In this document: positions 23,959 to 46,567 of the stretch, piece by piece | How positions within the stretch are numbered: position 1 is the first letter of the stretch | Layout: the number at the start of each line of letters is the position of its first letter | Assembly (NCBI GenBank): GCA_003117195.1 | Contig: BDSI01000023.1 | Coordinates: forward strand, 496,001 to 560,000 | Origin: Eudorina sp. 2006-703-Eu-15 | Lineage: Eukaryota > Chlorophyta > Chlorophyceae > Chlamydomonadales > Volvocaceae | Length of the DNA stretch: 64,000 nucleotides | Reading direction: 5' to 3' | Notes under the pieces: generated by a model | Told to the model about the DNA's origin: nothing | The model's input: the letters and a program-made list of their open reading frames with translations, nothing else | Database searches by the model: none | Made by a program: the position numbers and the translations under genes

Positions 23959-25020
23959 TCAGGACACAGACACCCACACCGCGCACTCGGTGTGGCAGTA
24001 CGCCTCCGCCTGTGCCAGCTCGGTGTCCTGGTGCGGGAAGCGCAGGTCCTTTCCCTCCTGTATGGATGTCCAGTCGGCATCCAATGGTGGATGAGGTCAT
24101 GGCGCTGCATTCGACATGCAAACCGGATGCCTGGCCTGTCGTGTCTCGTGATGCCAATCCCCTGCGAACACAGGCGCCCTCAGATACAGGAGAACACGTT
24201 GCACCATTATCACAAGTTTGCCCCGCGGTACGAGTTTCGTGTGTACGTCATGTGAACCTGTACTCGTGCAACGGCCGGCATCTGCGCCGCTTATCCCTGG
24301 CGTGCAGTCCTCGCTCCTCGCACTGTTTCGAGACCTCGCTGCTCGGATGCCGGCAGCGAGGTCGGCCGGCATCCGAGCGGCGGTTGGCTGGACTCCATCA
24401 GTCTCGCTTCGCTGCCCGATCCAGCCCACTTGCGCCGAGGGTCATATCGCCGCATTGTGCGTCCTTTCCGATGCCCAGCGTGTGCCCAGGTTATCCTCCA
24501 TTGCCGGTCGTGAGGGAGAGACGCCCTGTCCGCCTGTCCGGAACAGACCGCGGTTCAGGTGTAGGTTTTGGTGTGGGTGACTCGGTGTGGTTGTATGGCT
24601 GGGTGCTTGCTTGTGTGCAAGGCGAAAAGTGTTCGCCGTTGTCAAGGGCCATGCCCCCGGGGCAGAATGCCAAGGATTACGGCTGGTCTCTGAGGTGGTG
24701 GCGGCTGTCGAGGACCTGGCCGCCAGGTGCGCCCGCCGAAGATGGGGCCGCGTCCTCTGAGCCCCGTCGCGTGCGGCCACTGCCGCAACGACATTCCAGC
24801 GCCACGACGTCCAGATACTGCTCCCCCTGGGGACCGCAGCCGGATACACATGACCACCACGTCAGGCGCTGGAAGGACTCGCCTCCTTCGCACTGCCCCA
24901 CTGCCAGACACGTCTTAAGTTGTAATCGACGTGCTCAGCCAGCTGCAGGCGCAACAGAAAGCCGGCCAGCTCGTCATCACGTGCATCCATCCAACCTCGA
25001 AGGGGTGCATCGACGCTGAC
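23959..25020 (-). CDS. Cys-rich coding fragments, possible extracellular protein
   Basis: Three minus-strand stretches have coding-like codon use but could not be joined with certainty. From 25020 down to about 24909 one encodes WMDARDDELAGFLLRLQLAE then HVDYNLRRVWQW. From 24900 down to about 24725 another encodes GESFQRLTWWSCVSGCGPQG, then YLDVVALECRCGSG. After a clear acceptor, 24057-23959 encodes EGKDLRFPHQDTELAQAEAY, then CHTECAVWVSVS and TGA. The AxAxC...C pattern of the last exon resembles the start of PAN/Apple-type Cys modules found in volvocine surface proteins, but the match is too short to name. The gene may be real with missed exons, or a decayed copy. A TG tract and retroelement debris lie just upstream. 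Confidence 0.3.
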
Positions 25021-25402
25021 CGGGAGCTGCCTGCCCGAGCCGGGGCCCACTGTAGGAGGTGGATGTGGATCCGGTCGTGTGAACCGGCGAGGACTGGACG
25101 CTGCGCATCCGACACGCATGGCGCGACCCAGGTCAGACGTCAGCGTGACTAAGAGTGTGTGTGTGTGTGTGTGTGTGTTATCAAGGAGAAAAGCTGAGCC
25201 GCGAATAAGCAGACCCGTGTCCAGCAATGCAACCGACGACTGAGACCGAGACCAGAGTTACCAATATGCCAGGGCGAAATATGTCGTCCATAAGGAGTCC
25301 CAAGGTGGTGTAGGCCGTGATGCTGCAGAGCCCCGTATCGTTGTCGAGCGCCGGTGGGCGCCGAGACGCCAGCAGAAGCAGCGGCTATGACGTCGTAGGC
25401 TA

Positions 25403-25982
<580 letters not shown>

Positions 25983-26018
<36 letters not shown>
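25983..26018 (+). repeat. TG microsatellite, possible second CA tail
   Basis: About 18 TG dinucleotides. On the minus strand it is a CA tract that follows sequence from 26300 downwards. It may be the tail of a second insertion directly abutting the first. Confidence 0.9.
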
Positions 26019-26021
<3 letters not shown>

Positions 26022-27357
26022 AACCGCACATCCGCATTGGCATTCGTGATGGACTTCTCACCCGTCCCACGATGCAGGCGGTTGACTTTCACGGCAGGAT
26101 CGGTCACTCTGCCGGCTGTGAGATCCACTCCTCCGGCACATGCCCCGCCGGTCACGGGGACAGCCTGAATACCGAGCCCCTCGCCCCGCAGTTGTCGGCG
26201 CTGTGGACAGAATGGACTGGCCAGTGGACGAACCACCACCGACTTGCTCTCTATACCCAGACCCTGCGCGCCTGCGCAAAAGTACGTTGCTGACAATGTT
26301 GATCACTCGACTGCCGGGCGACAAGGTGGGTGACTGCGCGACCAGCAGTTGACCGCCCTCCCTCCGTCCACCACGGATGGCGCTTCCCCCATCCTACACG
26401 GACGTAGCCCCGCGCCGAGTGCACCGGCGCCGGCAACGAGCATGCCAACGGTCCCTCTGTGCGCTCGTAGTTGCACAGGCCACCCCCCCGCCACGGATTT
26501 TCGTTCCACACATGTGGGTACGCACAGCTGTCGCCGCTGCGTCCGAAACCGTTCAAGTGACTCCTGGGGCTGCGGCGTCCGCAGGGCCGGCCCGCTGCAT
26601 CCACATCTTCACTCATGTGTCCGTGTCTTCAAAATCTTCGAGACAAGATGTCTGTGAGTCCGCATCTGCCTCCAAACAGGTGTCCGACGGCTCAATGTAG
26701 ACGGCAGAAATGTCGGATATGACACCTCGTCGTCCGCAGAGGCAGATTCCATTTCTTGCTTAGTTAATTATTGGTCAACACGCAGTCCTCATATTAAAAC
26801 AAAAATTGGCAAAAGAAAGTATTCAAAATTCAGATGCTTTCCAACCAAGGCTTGACCGAGCACCATTTCCTATCTAAATTATCCAGGTATTGTCATAAAG
26901 TCCGTCACAGAGAGCATTTGCAAGGCCTAAACATGGACATGTGTCCCCTGAGCCGTGACTTCTGACGTGGACTTCTGACTATGACTGTCGTGAAAGATGG
27001 GCTTTAACATGTAATGTTGTTGAGGGGCAAGTCATACAATCGGTGATGAGCTCTGGTGCATCCCATTGAGCTGGGTGCATGCATGCATGAACGACGTTGC
27101 CGGCTCGCCTATTCGCCACAACAACGCCTCGTCACCGCAGACCTGCACATACGCGTAGCATCATCACCAACTTTAGAAACACATGCATGTTCAGGTCTGC
27201 AAGAGGTGTGTACGGTCAGTCCCGAGAGACTTCCACCAGACACCGTACATCGTATAATTCGCGTGAGAGATTTGTACAAGAACCACCCTCTTACCTGCCA
27301 AACGGATAAATTCCACTTATTACAGTTTGTATCCCTAAGCGGCCAAGCTCTTACAAA
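26019..27357. other. Intergenic with possible element remnant
   Basis: The first 280 bases may belong to the element whose CA tail is 25983-26018. The rest, especially 26700-27300, is AT-rich and non-coding, and should contain the promoter of the plastid membrane protein gene at 27358. No clear core promoter was found. Confidence 0.4.
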
Positions 27358-28103
27358 ATGATGCTCCAGCGCTCTGGTCCCCTTCGGGCTACTCGGCCGA
27401 CTCAGCAGCTTGCGCGCCGCGTCATTGTGTGCCAAGCGCAGAAGCGCGAGGATGCATCGCCAATGAAGGCTGTTGCTCTGCCGCTGGCGTCCATGGTCGC
27501 CGCTGCGCTTATTGCTGGCGCAGCGATGCCCGAGGACGCTCTTGCAGCTTCGCAACGTTCGGGCGGACGCGTTGGTGGCTCCAGTGGATTCGCTGCGCGG
27601 AAGTCTGCTGGACCGTCCCGGAACATTCAGACGCAGGCTGCGTAAGTGGGCTGGGGAGGATCTCGGGTCGGTTCGGCAGTAGGTCAGCAACGCAGCTTGT
27701 TTGGGGTCATGCGGCCAGGCTGTAAGAATGCTGCGTTCCGCTTGGGTAAGTTGTGGTGTGCGTTGTCCCACTGCGCTGCGGCCACGTAAGCTTGTGAGAA
27801 CGCTCTGAGAGAACGTTCCCTGTCGCTTGTGTGGTCCCCACCCGCAGTCCTACCATTAACAACACTACCGTGGTGGTTGCTTCTCCTGCACCGGTTTTCA
27901 GCCCCTTCGGTTTCTCACCATTCGGTGGCTTTGGCTTCGGCTTCGGGGTACCTATCTTCATGCCCGGCTCGTTCTTCAGCGGCATTCTGGGCTTGTTCGC
28001 TATTACTCTCCTGTTCAGCGTTGTGTTCAATGTGATTCGGGGTATTGCTGCGGCCAGCAGCAAGTCCGCGAAGAAGAACGATGATTCCTGGGGAGATCTC
28101 TAA
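27358..28103 (+). CDS. Plastid/thylakoid membrane protein with SGGR-GGSS motif
   Basis: Two exons (27358-27641, 27848-28103) join in phase to 179 residues, with a GTAAGT donor. The N-terminus is a bipartite plastid transit region: MMLQRSGPLRATRPTQQLAR, then RVIVCQA, then a hydrophobic stretch ending MPEDALAAS with an Ala-x-Ala processing site. Next comes QRSGGRVGGSSGFAARKS, then a Phe/Gly/Pro segment (FSPFGGFGFGFGVPIF). One strong membrane helix (ILGLFAITLLFSVVFNVI) follows, and a charged tail ends KKNDDSWGDL. The SGGRxGGSS start plus aromatic Gly/Pro segment and single helix recall plastid DUF1517-type and FIP-like (FtsH-interacting) proteins. The assignment is from memory of the pattern and is tentative. 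MMLQ offers two adjacent start codons. Codon bias and clean splice signals make the gene itself secure. Confidence 0.75.
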
Positions 28104-30017
28104 AATCGCGCTTTCAGGCGCTTATCTGAGTGTGAACCAAAGAGCGGGATGATCAAGGGGAGGAAGAGCGAATGTGAGAGGAGATGTCGTATTTGCTGTG
28201 CCGTTGACGGACACGCTGGCTGCGACGTCGGCTGCTGTATGTTGGAGAGGGTATGTCGCAAGTGTCATCGTTGGTTGGCTACCGGACATTTTTATTCCTA
28301 CATATGGTAAACCCTTGTTTGCGTGTGAAGTAGCTGCGGGGTTTCGCTATGACGTCTAATGTTTGTGGTGTTTTTATGGTTGGTTGACCACTATGAGCTG
28401 GGAGCGCTTTGGACCTTCGTGGGTGAGGACATCTATCCGCACCAGCGAGCGACAGTTTTGGTATGTATAGGAGAGGCAAGCGAGTGAGTCGACTGGACTG
28501 ACCCCAAAATGTTTGGGTGATCGTGATCGTGACCCGATCGCGGTTACCGCTGTTGAGAAACTGTATCACAATTCCTACAATCTTGCTGTCGTCCAGGCGT
28601 GTTGCCAGTCATATCCAACGTGTCGTCATACACGAGTCTCGTACACGACCCTACATGGGTTACCACTTGCGACCTATCCGCTACCTGACATTACCACTTG
28701 CGACCTATCCGCTACCTGACATGTCCAGTGGAGTGTCCCGACGATTGCGTGGATATAATACCTGCGCAAAACAGCATACAGGAACGATGCCCAGCCCCTT
28801 CCAGCCTGTCCAGCAGGCAAGCCTTTAGATGTTTTCCCACTACCGCAAATTATCCTCTACGACATCTTCTGAACTGTACGGACCGATTTTACCGAGCGAC
28901 AACAACACACCGCTCAGGACGTTGTCCTGTCACTCCCAACGTTCCCTCTATGTAATGATCCCTGATCAGCTTTCTCGCTACGGTAACGTGTCCTTGTCGC
29001 ACGTAACATTCGCACACCGGTTTCGCTCGCCCTTTCCTGTCCTCTCCATCCCCTCATTCGGGGAGCTTTGCCTCGGTGAATGTCTTGGCCAACGTCCTGA
29101 GGGACCACAGCCCGGGCGGGACGCGCCGTTTGGTTGGATACGGTTGGATAAACGATTGAAACGTTGGGTTGTACCTACATCAGCTTCATCACCAAGGGCT
29201 CCACTGAAACGCTGTGTGTTAGCTAAGGAAAATACCCGTCCGACCCAAACCAGTTTCCAATACATGAGGCTGTGTGTGGGGGGGTGGGGAAAGGGGGGGA
29301 CGTCGTGCATCTTAACCAATCAACGACGCCATGACCTCCGGAAAGCTAGGATCTCCTTCCCTGCAACCCACACCAGTGCCGCCCTATACCCCAGCGGGGA
29401 AGGGAACGGGACTCGAAGGTGTGAGAACGCCCAGCAGCCGCCGAAACCGCTGCACTAACAAAAGGATTGTGCGGCCTAGATTCCCCTGCTGGCCCCAGTC
29501 GCGTAAACCAGACAATGCTCGGCTAGTCAGTGTCCCCGCAAGGGACCGCCCTGGGTCATGTCCACGTGCCCGCCCGTCGCACCGCTGATCAGTCCCGCTG
29601 AGCAGCCGAAGTGGCGCCAGCGCCATTCCCCCCGCCTCAAGCGCCCTGACTGCAGCAGCCCCTCCAGTCGGACCCGCCTTTGCTCCACACCCCTGCATGC
29701 CCAACCTGTTTCCACGTACCGCAGTCGAGCCCTCCCCCGTGTGCCAAACATGGCCGTGCAACACCAATGTACGGTACCGCACGCACGTTGCGAGCCGTAT
29801 CGGCCAAGGGCAGTACGCGCTCGCAGAGCCCGGCCTTGCCGGCGGCCTCCTTCGCTCCTTGGTTCTGCAGCCTGCGCCCCCCTCAGTCCTGGAGCATGGC
29901 CAGGCGCTCCATGGAGGCGCTCTATGGAGGGAGGAAACCCCTGAACCGCCGACTCGCAGCACGTTTTGATCGTAGTTGGTCCTCGTCGGGACCTGCCCTC
30001 ATCAGCTGGCATGGCCT
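28104..30017. other. Intergenic between convergent genes
   Basis: This is 1.9 kb between the plastid membrane protein gene (+) and the RbcX gene (-), so both 3' UTRs lie here. Frames are long in places, but codon use is not algal-like. It includes a short tandem duplication at 28660-28722. Nothing else was recognised. Confidence 0.45.
28660..28722 (+). repeat. Two-copy 32-bp tandem repeat
   Basis: Two adjacent copies of a unit containing TTACCACTTGCGACCTATCC and CGCTACCTGACA, apparently identical, which suggests a recent duplication. Confidence 0.9.
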
Positions 30018-31769
30018 CTACCCTTCCTGCCTGCACGCCACCCTCACCCACCGCTTGAGCACGTTGGTGTTGTCCGCCGCCACCTTGGCCAGATCCTCCG
30101 TCATCTCCTTGGCTATGTGCTCCCGCAGCCGCATGATCCGCTCAGCCACCTCCCTGCGAGCGCAGCGCGCGGCGCCCGGCACCCAGCAAGGCGGATGGAG
30201 GAGCATGTCCCCCCAGCACGGCACGGTACGATGTAACCGAGCCGATGAGTCAAACCGTCACCAAGCACCAAAACCCGAGTCACCCTAAACCACTTCGGCA
30301 CCTGAGGCCCACCCACACATCGCCCAAACGGATCTGATCCTCGGGTCCTCCTCTCCTGCCCTGCCCTGCCCTGCCCTCCCCTCCCCTGCCCTCCTCACCT
30401 GGGGCTCACCTCGCGCTCGCCGTTGAGGACCGCCTCGGCCGCCGCGACGCTGACCACTGACGAGCGACGAGGGTCCTGATGACCAAACGAAATCGGTTCA
30501 ATCAAAACCATTCTCACCGGCGAAACAGCCAAGCAGAGCCATACCCACCCTGCTTCGCCTGCATTCACTGCTCGACCGTGGCGGACAGAGCCCAGGCCAT
30601 TGGCCACATGCAGCCGGCTGACGATGCTCTCGGCCGCCGCCCTGCGCCCCTGACCTCACCTTGACTTTGGTCCAGGGTGTGGCCGCCAGTTGTACCAGCC
30701 ACTCGTCCGCATCCGTACTGCCGTCCATCACGAGCGGGTTGTCCGCCCAATAGTTGTGGAGGAAGTAGTGGAGCTCGCCGTTGGTCTCGGACAGGTAGTT
30801 GAGCGTGGTCTTGATGGCCTGGCAGGGAGGGGAGGAGGGAGGGAGACGAGGTTTCCGGGGTGGCAGGACCGGACCGCATCCTGTTGCGGTGGTGCCCCGG
30901 TGGTGCCTCAGAGCGGACGAGGCAACAGCAAGGGTGGTGAGCGGTCCGTGCTCAGCCTAAGGGGGGCCGGGGGCGGAGGCGCTTCCGCTGTCCCTATTGA
31001 CATAGGGGCGGAGGGAGCGCGACGACTTGATACGGAAATCATGCCTCGTGGTCGTACGGATGAAGGCATGTTACGATCTGGGTTTGTTGCCTCTGTCTGA
31101 GCTTCCGTTGCTCATCAATTGAAGGATTTTGAAGCGCTGCATCTGTTGCAAGTGTGGTGAGCGGGCGGACCCCCAAGGGCGGGTTGGTGCGGCACGTTGT
31201 GGCGCACTGCAGTCTTCAACGCCCGCAACGGATGTTGGGGCCTACCTACTCGATGGCCTCCGCCTGCGGGCCTGGTCCCGCGCCCAGGGCGCCTAGCTAG
31301 CATTCGTCCATGACGCAGCCCGCCGGGAGAGTTCCGGTCGGGTTTGGGTTCCCTCATGGTCCCGGCCGTTGCTTGGCGCCCTCAACCTCCGCCCGGGGCT
31401 GCACTCACAGCCACGTCGCGCGAACGACGTGCTGGAGCGCTGCAAGACGATACGGACCCCGTGTCTTACCTGACGGGTTAGCAGGCACTTGAGCAGCCTG
31501 CCCGTCTCGTAGCTGCGAGGGCAGAGGGGGAGCGGCGGGGCCGTGCTGACTCGAACAAAGCAGAGCGGCCGCGACAACAGCAGCAGCAGCAGCAGCAGGC
31601 TCTCACACCTGTAAGCGGTGCGCCCTACTGCTGCCACAAGGCCAGCGGTTTGCTTCCTTGTCCTTATAGTCGCCCAGGCAGCAGGGCTGCGAGGACGATG
31701 GGGTGCGTTCGCGAGCGACGGTGCTCGAACTCGCCCATTTGAAGCACCCTGTGTGTAGCTTATTGACAT
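30018..31769 (-). CDS. RBCX: RbcX-type RuBisCO assembly chaperone, plastid-targeted
   Basis: Five exons in minus order (31769-31609, 31512-31470, 30818-30660, 30475-30399, 30153-30018) join in phase to 191 residues. RbcX is a small helical dimer that clamps the C-terminus of newly folded RbcL during RuBisCO assembly. The first ~50 residues are a transit peptide (MSISYTQGASNGRVRAPSLA, then Arg/Ala-rich). The mature part follows the RbcX helix order: LLKCLLTRQAIKTTLNYLSE with TNGELHYFLHNYWADNPL (compare the cyanobacterial pattern of YLTYQA...LGETNP...WLH), DADEWLVQLAATP, and AERIMRLREHIAKEMTEDLA, which parallels the family's ALRIM-VREHLAEEVTE helix. Between the third and fourth helices is an extra Ala-rich segment of about 25 residues (SVVSVAAAEAVLNGEREVSP) unlike typical RbcX. 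The last junction uses the second of two overlapping donors at 30399. Using the first would break the frame. Confidence 0.78.
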
Positions 31770-32317
31770 AAGCACTGTAGTGTGTGGTATGCCAACCCTT
31801 GCAAACTTTGCGTCTGAAGAAACCAACGCCTTCGTCGAAGCCCTAGCGACCGCGATGACTGAATTTATGTAGCCGTGCAACAGCAACAGCAACCTGAGAA
31901 TTCATAACAGACTTTTCTCCAAGGATTGCAAGGGCTGAGCACGGGGGGGGCAGAATGCTTCAATGCCGTACACAGACCAACCGAAGCAACGTCAAGTTCG
32001 AGGACTTATGCCGCTTAAGCTGCTGTAAAGTTATAGTCAAATGTAATGTGATGCGACTCAAATGAATATGATTTAATTATCAAACGCGAACGGACTGGGA
32101 ATCAACTGCTAGGCAGCCAAGGCAGGGGTTCAACAAGCGAGGCCGCTAGCTGGTTGCGAAAGGCGTAATTGGGCCCTGAAACATGGGCCGCGGTCAAGTA
32201 AGTTGTGCTTGTGTTTCGGAAACTGGCGGCTTGCTCGTACGAGTTTCGGCCTTTTGACGCAATGCAGTCTCGGCTTTGTCCAACCGTGTCCGACATTCTG
32301 ACATGTTATCCCGCCTT
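31770..32317. promoter_or_regulatory. Divergent promoter region, RbcX / NSUN2
   Basis: About 550 bases separate the start codons of two head-to-head genes. The segment is much richer in A and T than the flanking exons, notably 32030-32090. It must hold both promoters. No individual factor site could be assigned. Confidence 0.5.
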
Positions 32318-42186
<9,869 letters not shown>

Positions 42187-45100
42187 GCGATGTGTTTGTT
42201 GTTCGGACTGGCCGCGTACGGTGCCGTACCATGTCTGTCGTGTTTGATGTCGTATTCGAGCGAGCGGGCAGCATTTCATTCCGGCCGCCGGGGGAAGGTC
42301 CTGCGGCCGAGGAGGAGGAGGAGGAGACTCGTGGTTCGTGGCGCCATGTCAGGGGGGGGGGGGCTGCCTCCTTGGCAACGCGGTGTCCCCTCCGGTCCTG
42401 AAGGTCATATCGGTCCGTCCGGGTTGCCCGACACGGGGGCAGGCGGGGGTGTGTCTGACTGCCACCAAAAACCCAAAGCGATGGGAGCTGGGGCCCGTGT
42501 GGAGGAGAAGAGATGGCTGGGGCGGCGGCGACGTGACCGGGGCGGCCGCGGCGGCGGCGACGTGACCGGGGCGGCGGCGGCGGCGCACAACGGACCGAGT
42601 GTTTGATGGAGTAGGTGCTTGGGTGATGGATGGTTGCGGCGGCGATAGTGTAGGGGCAGATTAGCTCTAGGGTCAGAGGCGCAATTTACGGCATTAAGGG
42701 GAGGAGGAGGAGGAGGTCGGAGGTGATGTCACGTCAAGTTTGGGATGTGGATATCTGGATCCGAAAATCCGGACAGTAAAAGAGTTTTCCGGACCCCTGG
42801 CCCGCGCTTCTCGATCCGCCGTCCGATTGACGCGGGGGGAGGTGGCCGCGGGGACGCTGACTGGGCGGGGGCATGCGGGTTCGGCGCCACTGGGCGGAGG
42901 TCTTGTGTTCGTACATGGGGGGGAAACAGCCCGCCCCACCACCAGGCAACTGGACTGCGACCCTGCCGCCATCTGTATACAGTCAGATAATTCACATATC
43001 CGTGTACCCGGATGAATCGCTCCAGTGTACCTACCGGTCGGCAGCGGCACCCACTTGACGGACCGGACCGGCGGATCCGTACGGACACGAACACACACAC
43101 GTGTGCCCGTCCAACCCCCCACCCCCCAGGGGGTCCAGTCCTGTCCAGCGGGCGACTGCAGGCCCCTCGATTATTCATGATATTGCAGTGGATGCAGCGG
43201 GTCATGGGCGACAGCCGAAGATAGCCGCCTCGAAAGACACTTCGGAAATGAAACCGCGCCTCCGTGGTCTCTAAGGCTCCCTGTGTCGGATGGGGGGTTG
43301 GGGGCCAAGATGGAGCTCGCGGTAGGGGGGGACCGGCCCCGCACGCACTCCCACAATGCCGCCCACCCGCCCTGGATCCTGGCTTTCGTATGTAACCCCT
43401 GGGGGGTCTGCCGCACGTGGGTGACCTGTGTGGGAGTGCGTGTGGGCCTGTGGGGAGGGGCCCCTCCGGCCGCGCTACTGCCCTTCGGGGGTTGCATTGC
43501 GGCCCCTGCTGCTACTGCTTGTGTTGTCCCTGCTGCTACTGCTGCACCTCTTCTTCGACCGAGGACTCTAGGGCGGTCGGTTGTACCCCACCTTCAAAGC
43601 TTTAGGAAGGAAAGTGTTACAGGCATAATATTGTTGTTCTCAAAGCTTTAGATCGCTGACAGCGTGCCATGTGCGTGTGACGACGTGACACATGCCCTGA
43701 CAGCATGTGTTGGGTTGTGCTGTGCTGCAAAGGTTACTCGGCGGAAAGGACTTTCAAATTTTCGATCATATTCTGATCTAAGATATGTTCTCCAGTCGAA
43801 AGGCTTGAGCTGCTGCGGGTACCATGGACGATTAGAATTACCCTTGCCTGTACCTTGCTGACGAGGCGCCAGCCCGTCGCGGCTGATCGCGCCACGAAAT
43901 GGCAGCGCCGTCACTTGCGCGTCAATGTCAGGCAGTGTCAGGGGTCATTCCACTCTAGGGTTACCTTGCCCTGTCGCGCAGGGTCGCGCCAGGCTTTGCT
44001 TGCGAACTTGCATCACTTGCGACGCAAAGTCTAAGTTATTTTTGCAATTATAATATTGAGAATTATATTTCGCAGTTCACGACTCGCTTGCAGGCGCTGA
44101 GCGCTCAGGGCGCAGCCATGCGAGACATGAGTAATCAGGCAAGCCGGCGCGAGCGGACGTTGCCAACGTGCACAGAATCGCGTTAATCATACCACACCCC
44201 AAACCAATCAACCTGTTCGTAATCGAATTATCTCTTTGTACTTTCTTCCTGCCCGATAACTCGGATAACCCTGTTGCTTTTCAGTACAAGCGCGTGTTCA
44301 TACCCGTACAAGTTATGAGCTCGTCAAAACGTACAACATGCCACGGAACTTTTAACTTCGCGATTCCAATCGGCTTCACACCTGTCCAATCAGTACTGAG
44401 CTGCCCGCAGTACAACTTGACTGGAACGCACATTTGCCCCTACCTGCGATTCCTACCCCACCCCCCTGATCTACCGGTGCCTCTTAGAGCAACCCCTACC
44501 CAACCGCCGCGCTTGGTCCGGTCACAGATCCTGCGCGCCTGCGCGATTCCCTAGCCGAAACAAAAACGAATCGAAACGAAGCGATGCTCCCGACCGCGAT
44601 CCCGCCAATTCGCCCACCCGCCACCATCGCCCACCACACCCCACTGACCTCTGCTAGGCCTTCCAATTGAAAGGCCTCCGATAAAGTTCCGGTTAAGTTA
44701 AGCTTTATTCGACTGCAAGGATAGCAAGCTGCCCCCTCGGGCGGTGGCAGCGCTCACCGACCGCTGCCGGACCGACCGCCTCATACCGCCGCACCATAGG
44801 GCGCAGCACGGCTGGGCCGCCTACCCCCTACAGCGACAAAAGCCGCTCCCCTCCCCACCCCACCCCACCCCTCCCCGACACATGCAGCCCCGTGAACGAA
44901 CCACTGCTACTGCGCACCCCGCAGCGGGATAATCTTCATCGGCCCAATCAGCCCGCCAGTCCATCAGGCCAGCGGGACATGACATGAGACATCGATCAGG
45001 TCACGGTACGGCTCCAGGCCGACACCAGCCGACACTAGCCGACACCAGCCGACAGGCGGCGGGATGTCTTCGCGCAGCGGCGGGGGTTCCCCTCCGCCGT

Positions 45101-45632
45101 CCGGAAGCTGACGAGCTCACGAGTCCTTCCCGGGTCGATGAGGACCTCCGCGCCCCAGGCCCGAGCCGCATGACGCGTCAGGGCGCCCGAGCTCATGCGA
45201 TGACGGCTCCGCTGCGTGTTGCCGCAGCTGGAGGCGCCCCTGACCCACCGCCCTCCGCCCTCTGCTAGCCTGCAGCAGCCTGCGGCACCTTGCAGCAGCC
45301 GCCGAACCCGCACGCGCTGCCGCCTCGAGCGCGCCCCCCTCACTGCGCACCGCTAGGCTGGGCCCATGGGTCGGTTGGTTGGCGGGTTGCCGCAGCCTTG
45401 CGCCCTTGCACGATGCCACATGGACTCGCGCTGTGAGCTGCTGTCGCCGCCCTGGAGCCGGTGGCGTCGCTGCCGCCGCCCTGGCTGACTGTCTGACTGG
45501 CATCGTTGCCTGACCGGACCCGGGGGCGCAGTCGCGCGTGGACCCAGCGCCTGGGCCCCTGACACCGCCGCCTGCCGCGCCCAACACCGCCGGCCTGCAT
45601 CCCCGACGCTGTCGCAACCCCCCCGGCCTCAG
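42187..45632. other. Intergenic between convergent genes
   Basis: This is 3.4 kb between the NSUN2 stop (+) and the stop of the large minus-strand frame. 43600-44600 is AT-richer and non-coding. A minus-strand stretch at about 45200-45030 (AWGAEVLIDPGRTRELVSFR) has some coding look, and might be a downstream exon of the large gene if the apparent stop at 45633 is spliced out. No RNA gene or defined element was recognised. Confidence 0.4.
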
Positions 45633-45672
45633 CTACTCCCCGACCCCAACCCCATCGCCGCTGTTACCACCG

Positions 45673-45715
<43 letters not shown>

Positions 45716-46518
45716 TGCTACTCGGGCCCTGTGCCGGTGCCCCACTCGAGTGCCGCAGACGCAGCACCACGGGTCGCCTGTACTGCGGAGGGACCCGGGG
45801 GCGGGTGGCCTCGTCCGGACCGCTGGGGAGCGGCCGCGTCCCCGCCACCCCCTCGGCGGCCCCGCACCCATCGCGACTGACATACCCCAAGCTGTTGCAG
45901 TAATGGTTCCTGCCGCAGACCTCGCCGCCATCCCCCCCGCCACAGCCGCTGCCGCGGAAGGTCTGTTGCCGCACCTCCGCCCAGGCACCGCTATGGCGGC
46001 CACGAGCCTCACCCCTCCCGGCCTCACCCCCAGCCTCTGCCATCCCGTCATTGCCCCCCGCGGGGCCGCCGCTCTTTCCCTTGCCCTGACTGCCACTCGC
46101 CGGCATGGCCCCGGCCCCCGCACCGGCTCCACTTCTCCAGCCGCCGCCTCTAGGGCCCGCCGCCCCATCCGCCGCTCCCTCGTCTGCGGCCGGACCGACT
46201 CCGCGGGTGCCCCGCCCCGGCACCGCCGGCTCTTGCAGCCGGTGGCGGGAAGACTGCAGCTGTGACGCCGCCGCCACCGCCTCCGCCGCCGCGGCGGTGA
46301 CCGATGACCTCATCTCCGCCTCTGAACCGACTGCCCGCAGCAGGGCGATGCACCGGTGTCCGATCCAGTGCTGCACGGCGGTGTCCACTGCAGAGGGTGC
46401 CCCTCTCGCACTCCTTTCCGTCGCTGGGGAGAGGCTGGCGGAGCCCGCAACTGGTGGCATACTCGGGTGGTGTTGATGCTGCTGGTCGTGATGAGGTTGA
46501 GGGTGTTGTTGTTGTTGG

Positions 46519-46567
<49 letters not shown>

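Noticed and set aside
44168..44554. A 128-codon plus-strand frame in the AT-richer intergenic region
   Set aside because: It has no algal codon bias and no homology pattern, and it is isolated from any gene.
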